64,000 nt of DNA from NCBI GenBank assembly GCA_033725935.1, contig MU867066.1, forward strand, positions 682,001 to 746,000, given 5' to 3'. Below the pieces are notes generated by a model. The model was not told the origin of the DNA, made no database searches, and was given only the letters and a program-made list of their open reading frames with translations. The stretch's first letter is position 1. Each line of letters opens with the position of its first letter. Both the position numbers and the translations under genes were made by a program. The DNA is from Cladorrhinum sp. PSN259 (Eukaryota > Ascomycota > Sordariomycetes > Sordariales > Podosporaceae). This document shows positions 58,328-64,000 of this stretch, one piece after another.

Positions 58328-59038
58328 CTACGTATGTGACTCTTCACTCTTCCTCCTCTTAGCATTACGACCACCTTCCTTTTCAGTTTTCTCTTCCCCC
58401 GGTCTCGATTCCGATGCCTGACTACCGGCATCATCATCATCACTCTTTTCTTTTTGCCTCTTCTTGTTGTTCTCTGTCCCAAAAAAATCTCCTTTGATCA
58501 CATCCTCCCCCATCATTGACTCCAACTCCCCAATGATGCCATTTATCACCTGATCGTCTTTGAATCTATGAAGTCCCTCCGCTCTTGTCACCGGCGCTTC
58601 CCAGTCTTGGGCCCTTCTGAAGGCAGCAGAGGCCAGATCCGCTATCTTCGCTGACCTCTGCATCGCCTCTCTCTTCGCAGTCTCCTTTGCCGAACACTCA
58701 TCTGCAGCCATCATCGCCACCTCCGCTGCTTTCTTCATCGCTTCCCTCCTCCAAGTTTGCTTCGCCGAATACAATTGTGCAGCCTTGTCCGCCGCTGCCG
58801 CCGCCGCTCTCACGTCCGCTTCCCTCTCCGCAGTCTCCTTTTCCCCAGAGTCACCAGATAGCCGTCCGATATACTCCTCCCAAGAGCGGCTCCTCGCCTC
58901 GGCATCCACTTGCTCGAACCTCTTTTGCGCTTCGTGCCGAGCGTCGACTTCTATGACTTCCGCAAACTCTCCCGCATGAAGAACCTGGGTCAAGGGGTGT
59001 GGTCCATCACGCTTCTTGGGTCGCGAATGAGGTTTCAT
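58328..59038 (-). CDS. Unknown Ala/Glu-rich coiled-coil protein, or 3' part of the neighbouring UBA/UIM gene
   Basis: From the first in-frame ATG (59038) the frame gives 236 residues. The frame is actually open from codon 59183-59185, directly after the TAG of the upstream gene, and in the same frame. The codons before the ATG also look coding: KHLYEEPLPLAWQLTKKQ followed by VEKEIWRSLNTNRQ. The body is a long Ala/Glu/Lys/Arg helix (EADVRAAAAAADKAAQLYSA; KKAAEVAMMAADECSAKETA), probably a coiled coil. The tail is charged, with a likely nuclear signal RNAKRRK. I know no family. It may be a separate gene, or the C-terminal domain of one large protein interrupted by a stop. The distance of 78 nt from the upstream stop leaves little room for a separate promoter. 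Confidence 0.55.
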   Translation of the reverse strand: MKPHSRPKKRDGPHPLTQVLHAGEFAEVIEVDARHEAQKRFEQVDAEARSRSWEEYIGRLSGDSGEKETAEREADVRAAAAAADKAAQLYSAKQTWRREAMKKAAEVAMMAADECSAKETAKREAMQRSAKIADLASAAFRRAQDWEAPVTRAEGLHRFKDDQVINGIIGELESMMGEDVIKGDFFGTENNKKRQKEKSDDDDAGSQASESRPGEEKTEKEGGRNAKRRKSEESHT

Positions 59039-59185
59039 TTCTCCACATATTCGGCTGAACGCTCTAGTGACATGCGTGCGAGGCGAAGTCTGCCTGTTAG
59101 TATTCAAACTTCTCCAGATCTCTTTTTCAACCTGCTTTTTTGTTAGTTGCCAGGCTAAAGGTAAAGGCTCCTCATAGAGGTGTTT

Positions 59186-61659
59186 CTAGACACCAGCATG
59201 GGAGTCTGGTAACTGCTGCATTTCTTTCGTGGCTGCCTCATCCACGTCCATCATCTCAAAATCACCACCCACAGATCCACCAGCCGAGGCCTTATCGGTA
59301 GCAAGCGAAGCCAGCGAACCCGTGCTACTGATTTTCTGCAGGGCCTTCATTGTGGCCGATGATCTCTCTAGCTCCCGGGCGAAGTTCTTATTATCGACCT
59401 TAACGAACTGAGACTGCGGATAATCCAGCTCCACCGGCTCTTCCGAAAGGGCCTTCTCGGTTGCATACACAAGTATCGGACTGCTTTTCTTGCCCAATGC
59501 CTCCTTCTTCACGTCTGCGAATGTCACCCACTGGTGATCAACAACGTTGCGGGCGTTTTCCCAGACTAGGGGCTTGTAAGAAACCTTCCTCCATCCCAAG
59601 ACAGGAGGCTCCTCGCCTTCGACCTTCAGAGAGCGGAGAAACACGGTATTGGGATCGTTGACAACACCCCAGAGCATGTATTTCTGATTTGGCTTCCATT
59701 TCTCATCCCCAGTTTCCGCGTCAGTCAGATACGATTGTAGCTTAGTAAACAATGCTTCAAACGTATTAGTAGATTTCGAAGCTGTCTCTTTGAACTTGGC
59801 AAGATTCTCCAGCTGGAGCTTCAAGTCGTTGATTTGGGCCTCAAGGTGATTCACAGCCGCTTGCTCATCGGCATCCAGACGTGCCTCGCCTTCGTTCCAC
59901 TGGTGATTTGGTTCCAGTGACTCGTGGGGTGTAGGGAGATACTCCGGGACATCTCCTCCATGCTCCCGAGCAGACATGTGTTGCTTCCAGTAAACGTTAT
60001 TCTTGATTCTTCGGACTTTGGCCTCGAGCGTCTCTATAGCCTGCCCGAGTAATTTCTCCCGATCGACCGGAACGTTCCCCTTCGGATTGGTCCACTTCAG
60101 GATGGCGTCCTTCCTCTTCTCCAGCCGAGTTTTTCCATTATATGCCGTGATCATGTCCTGTTGGATCTTGAGTATCTGCTCCGAACGGAACTTCAGGAAC
60201 CGGTCGAGATAAAACTCCTCTGGGATTTCAATGTCATCATACAGCTCTTCACCGAGTCCGTGTTGTAGGCGGCATGTGATTACGTCGGATGGCTGACTTA
60301 TCCACGCAATGCGGCCATCACTAGGAGTTTCCGCCGTTTGTTTCAGATCAGAATAGAAGATGAGATCCCAGATATTGTAGAGATTTTTGGGCCTCGGCTC
60401 CGCGTCCCTGGGATAGGACAATTCCAAGATGCCAAACCGGTCATACGACTGCAAGGAGGCATCCTCATAGTTAATGACTTCCACATCCGAGATGAATACG
60501 CTAGCAACGTCGGGTTTGCCTCTGTTTTCCAGCTCATCGGCTAATTGGTGGAAGAATTCCTTCTCTTGGTCATCGTAGCTAACGATGGTCGACCTCCTGG
60601 TTGATGTCTCTCCAGCGAGTACGTTTATGGTGCCGTAGCTCCGGTCTGATCTATCGAGAAAGGCCATCAAGCGGCAAATCTCATCTTCCCAGTTCGGGAC
60701 TGTCTCGTTGGCTGCTACAATCGCTGTGCCGTCCCACCAGTAGGGATCATAGCCATATCCAAAAAGACTCTGCCGTGTAGTGTTAAGCAGTGCATTGCGA
60801 GCTGCGGGAATCTTGTGATATATCATGAGCAATGCTCCGAGGCGATGGAGGCTTTGAGGAGTTTGGACTCGGAGAAACACTTCATCCTTCCCGATTCTCT
60901 TTCTAGAAGATGGATCGACCGGCCGGAGATAATGCTGGGTTGTCACCATGTCCCACACGCCTGTGGTATATGTGTCCTCGTTTTCATTTGCAGGGCCAAA
61001 CACTGGGGCAACACCGGATTGCTGCGGCGAGGGATCAAATGCCGGCGGCGGCAGGGCGGGTCCGTCGCTGGATTCGTTCATGGACGCTTCTATTGCTCGA
61101 GCCAATGCATCATCCTCTTCCTGTTGAGTTGTTGGAGCGCCTGTTAGAGTATATCCTGTTGTCTGGAGGTCGACTACTTGGCTGAGCGGCGATCTATTGT
61201 CGGATCGGGATGGGGGCCGGGAGGGTGCGAGGCCAGCATATGGCATTTGGGGTTCCGTTCCATAGATGACCTCGTTGTTGAGGGTATCGTCGGCATGTAT
61301 GACGTGTACTATGTTTCAAGTCGCGTCAGCAACCGACCCCAAATGTGGTCTGAAAACGAGGGAGTGAGAAAGTAAAGGGCATACCGTTTGGGGGCTCGCC
61401 TTCCCGACTCGCGCTCCATGCTGCGTTATCCCACTTTAACTCGTATCGTCGCATGAACTGCCGGTCATGAAATCAGGGTCCGCACACGAAGAAGGTAGAC
61501 AAGGGAAAGTGCACCAACATTGTCTGGTCCATTGAAGTACTGGTCGATGACCATCTCAAGGTTGCTGTTATTATCTCTCAGGGCCTTTCGTATTATGGCA
61601 TCGTCCTGGAAGCCAGTAATGTCCTTGAACTGGCCAACATAGAGGTCAAGTTCCGCCAT
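59186..61659 (-). CDS. UBA/UIM ubiquitin-binding protein, USP25/28-like without recognisable catalytic cysteine box
   Basis: The predicted protein has 778 residues from exons 61659-61519, 61457-61385 and 61308-59186 (introns 61 and 76 nt). The N-terminus LDLYVGQFKDITGFQDDAI and IRKALRDNNSNLEMVIDQYF is a UBA-like domain. Exon 2 adds RRYELKWDNAAWSASREGEP, and a ubiquitin-interacting motif, EEDDALARAIEASMNES, lies at about residues 135-151. The middle (about 180-350) has blocks such as TPQSLHRLGALLMIYHKIP and YGYDPYWWDG, followed by coiled-coil helices. UBA plus UIM before a long domain is the layout of USP25/28 deubiquitinases. I see no Cys box (GNTCYxNS) or His box, so it may be a pseudo-protease or simple ubiquitin adaptor. 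The frame stops at TAG 59188-59186 and then stays open into the next entry. Confidence 0.8.
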
Positions 61660-62609
61660 GGTGATCGAATCGCGGGGCGAAGAGCTGAAGCAGCCCCGCC
61701 AGTCGGTCCTGTCTGCGGTGTTGGAGATAGAATCGAAATGCTGGGTATTGCGAATAATATGTATTATATGCGGTGCTCCGGTAGCTAAGCCGGATGTTTG
61801 GGGTGGTCCGAAAAGGAATCACTTATAAAGTAAGAAAAAGTCTACTTGGGCACATGCATTCGAGATTGGTGGTCGTCAATAATCGTCCAATACGTAACTG
61901 GGGCATGGCGGGGAGCTTGGTTGCATTGGATGGAAGCAATCGACTCGCCCCTTCCGTCAGCCCCAACCATTAGACGTACTGTGGGTCACAATATTTCCAC
62001 TCGTAAATTGAGAAATCACCACGCTGAAGTCAGCAGCAGCACTGTCTTAACAGGGACATGGACAGTTTATTTAACAGCCTGCTGGCCGCGATGTGCAGTT
62101 GCATCTTGAATCTGGGAAACCAGGCTTGGCAGCTGCAGAGTGCACGAACCATCGAAATTACCCCGCGGAACCTCTCAGGGCACTCGCAACTCAGAGTTGC
62201 TGAGCACTCACAACAGCCCGTCGGGTACCCAAATGTATAAGTATATGGACGCTCTGTAAAGTGATAAATTGGGAATTCTCTCCTGATATCAATTGACCAC
62301 AAAACCATGAAATGAATACCAAGCAAGTTCGCCGCCGCCAGCGGGCTAGACTAATGCCCTAGTTCGCGTCCTCAGACGATTTAACGTGCTGAAGTGGCAC
62401 ATGACTCCCATCCCAGGCAAATCAAAGTCCCTCCCTATTTGCGCCGTCTGCTCATGTGAAGCCATATATGAAAAAATATAAAAAAAGGAAAGATAGACCA
62501 TATCAACCCGCGCGTCTCAAAACGACACGCAAAACCTGTGAACACCAGCCCAGAAATCTGAAAGTGGAAAGCCAACCCGAGAACAAAATGGTAATTTCAC
62601 GGCGCTTCA
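61660..62609. other. Intergenic, UBA/UIM gene promoter and CDC34 3' end
   Basis: 950 bases between two genes on the minus strand. It should hold the promoter of the UBA/UIM gene and the 3' region of CDC34. No coding frame or tRNA is seen. Confidence 0.5.
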
Positions 62610-63392
62610 TCATTCATCATCCGAGTCTAGTTCCTCCCCTTCCCCATCCTCGTACTCGTCCTCCATATCTTGATCCTCTCCCGTATCGCTGCCCCCAAAA
62701 TCAAACTCCTCATCGCTCTCAGCCCAAAAGTCTGCATCATCCTCGTGCTTGGGTGGAGGAGCTGACTCAAAGCTGCGTGGCATCTCAAACCCCTCGGGAA
62801 TGTCTTTCTTTGATCTCTCAACCGTAGCACGCGCCCTCTCATTGTACTCGCTTCGGCGGTCACGATACATAACGCTAGCATCCACGTTGGCTGGCGAATT
62901 GATCTCGGGATCGTCGAGAAGTAAGAGGACTGATCGAAGCACGCTCTCGGCACACTGTAGCGGGGTCCAACGCTCGCTCGCCATCTCGCCAGACATGATA
63001 TCCTCACCAGGCTTGTGGAGAATGGAGATGCAGAGTTGCCCATCGGGGTAAATGTTCGGGTGCGTGAACGGAATGAGGAAGCGGAATTTTGGTGGCTGGT
63101 AGGGGTACTCCTCGCTGAAGGTCATTTCGGCCTTGAAGTATCCACCGTTGAAGACGCTGTCGCTGTTGATCACCATGAGAGCAAACTGCCACCTGAGAAT
63201 GTTGATGTTGTCGTCCTCGTGATCCTGTGACGCAGAGAAAGCAGCTGGTCAGTCCCGCCATTTACTGGCTGCTACGCTTCACCCCGGCGTTGTGCGACTT
63301 ACGGAAAAGTGAATCCATTTTTCCTTGCGGAGAGCCTTGATCTCCCCCATAAGACGATTCTTGGCCGCGGTCGGGCCGTTTGTTCGCGACAT
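62610..63392 (-). CDS. cdc34: CDC34 (UBC3) ubiquitin-conjugating enzyme E2
   Basis: The predicted protein has 234 residues from exons 63392-63303 and 63224-62610. The 78-nt intron has a GTAAGT donor, GACTGAC branch and ACAG acceptor. Splicing gives KEKWIHFSDHEDDNILRWQF. Cdc34 is the E2 of SCF ligases and drives degradation of cell-cycle inhibitors. The active-site cysteine is in HPNIYPDGQLCISIL (residue 93; yeast Cdc34 uses Cys95). The family's acidic-loop insertion follows (HKPGEDIMSGEMASERWTP). The C-terminal tail after about residue 185 is strongly acidic and ends GEELDSDDE, as in Cdc34 and unlike Ubc7. It lies upstream of a ubiquitin-binding gene on the same strand. Confidence 0.95.
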
Positions 63393-64000
63393 TATGCCTG
63401 CTGCGTGGTGTCGTGTGCTAGCGGGGGCCGTGGTTCGTGTACCCGAACTGGGCGAGGAAAACCGACGTGGGTTGCCGCAGGTTGTTGGGCTCAACAAATA
63501 GTGGTTTCTTGGTCACGAAGAGAAAATAGAGGCGGCGCGATTCAGGACGTTTTAAAGGTCCGGGAAGTGGTTCACGGGGTGCCGGGAATGTGGAGACGAG
63601 AGGGCCGTAACAGTCAAGGCCTGAGGATGAAGAAGGATGGACGGTCTTATTTTGGGACAAAAAAGTAGAGAGGGAGGGGGTAAGATGTCAAGAAGATGAA
63701 AAATCTATAAAAAGAAAAAAAAAAAAAAGAAAAAAAGTGAAATTTTTTAACGAGGCAGAAAAGTTAGGTTGACGGTTGTACTATCGTTCCAAAAGGCTTC
63801 AACTCTGGTTGTCGGCAAAGAGTTCAAAGGCAGCTCCGACTCTCAGTCAGGAATCTTGGGAAAGAGCGGGAAAGCACGATTGTCTGACGCCGCCGGTTGG
63901 CAGCAGGAGAGAGCGCCTGACGGGACCGAAATGCAGCGAATGGCGACTGGAGCGAGTTCCGGCTAAGCCCGGACCGCTGGGTGTGCTTTGGACTTGCCCC
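63393..64000. other. Upstream region of CDC34 to the window edge
   Basis: It should contain the CDC34 promoter and leader. An A-rich run lies at about 63712-63740. The short frames here show no family similarity. Confidence 0.5.

Noticed and set aside
1..64000. Mobile elements, CRISPR arrays, RIP-mutated repeats, rRNA genes
   Set aside because: I looked for transposase or reverse transcriptase motifs, terminal repeats, spaced direct repeats, strong TA bias and 5S-like sequence and found none I could support by eye.

Overview
The window is nuclear DNA of a filamentous ascomycete, most likely a sordariomycete of the Neurospora/Sordaria kind. Evidence: every recognisable gene is eukaryotic and monocistronic. 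Coding regions are cut by short introns (43 to 215 nt) with GTRNGT donors, CTRAY branch sites and YAG acceptors. The proteins are fungal in type: a laccase with a Kex2-like propeptide site, an AZF1-type zinc finger factor, FES1, MKT1. Intergenic DNA is long and rich in homopolymers and microsatellites. One run of ten Ns (57073-57082) marks an assembly gap. Exon coordinates are given in the evidence text because each gene entry spans its introns.

Left part (1-13.6 kb): the 3' end of a mitochondrial tRNA-modifying GTPase (MnmE/GTPBP3 family), a tiny tandem-repeat protein with a strong TATA promoter, a 7 kb gene-free stretch, MKT1, and an ARO8-like aminotransferase. Middle left (13.8-20.4 kb): LTV1 and LSG1 head to head (40S and 60S ribosome maturation), mitochondrial ribosomal protein uL5m, and the Hsp70 exchange factor FES1 behind a five-unit heat shock element. 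Centre (22.6-35.3 kb): actin with five introns, a mitochondrial GGQ release-factor-like protein, the small subunit of serine palmitoyltransferase, ELP2 and URM1 head to head (both needed for wobble-uridine modification of tRNA), and a C2H2 factor of the AZF1 type.

35.3-47.4 kb is a 12 kb region with no gene I can support. It is followed by a laccase, an intron-containing tRNA-Gly(CCC), GET4 (tail-anchored protein insertion), an unknown protein, and the catalytic subunit of DNA polymerase delta. The right end carries a UBA/UIM ubiquitin-binding protein whose frame continues through a single TAG into a second long ORF, and the ubiquitin-conjugating enzyme CDC34.

The genes are mostly housekeeping and independent, but themes recur. 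Translation dominates: tRNA U34 modification (MnmE, ELP2, URM1), ribosome biogenesis (LTV1, LSG1) and mitochondrial translation (uL5m, GGQ factor). Ubiquitin biology appears at the right end. I found no mobile element, CRISPR array, viral gene or biosynthetic cluster. The most unusual items are the repeat peptide with a hidden last exon, the in-frame TAG at 59186-59188, and the shared ELP2/URM1 promoter.
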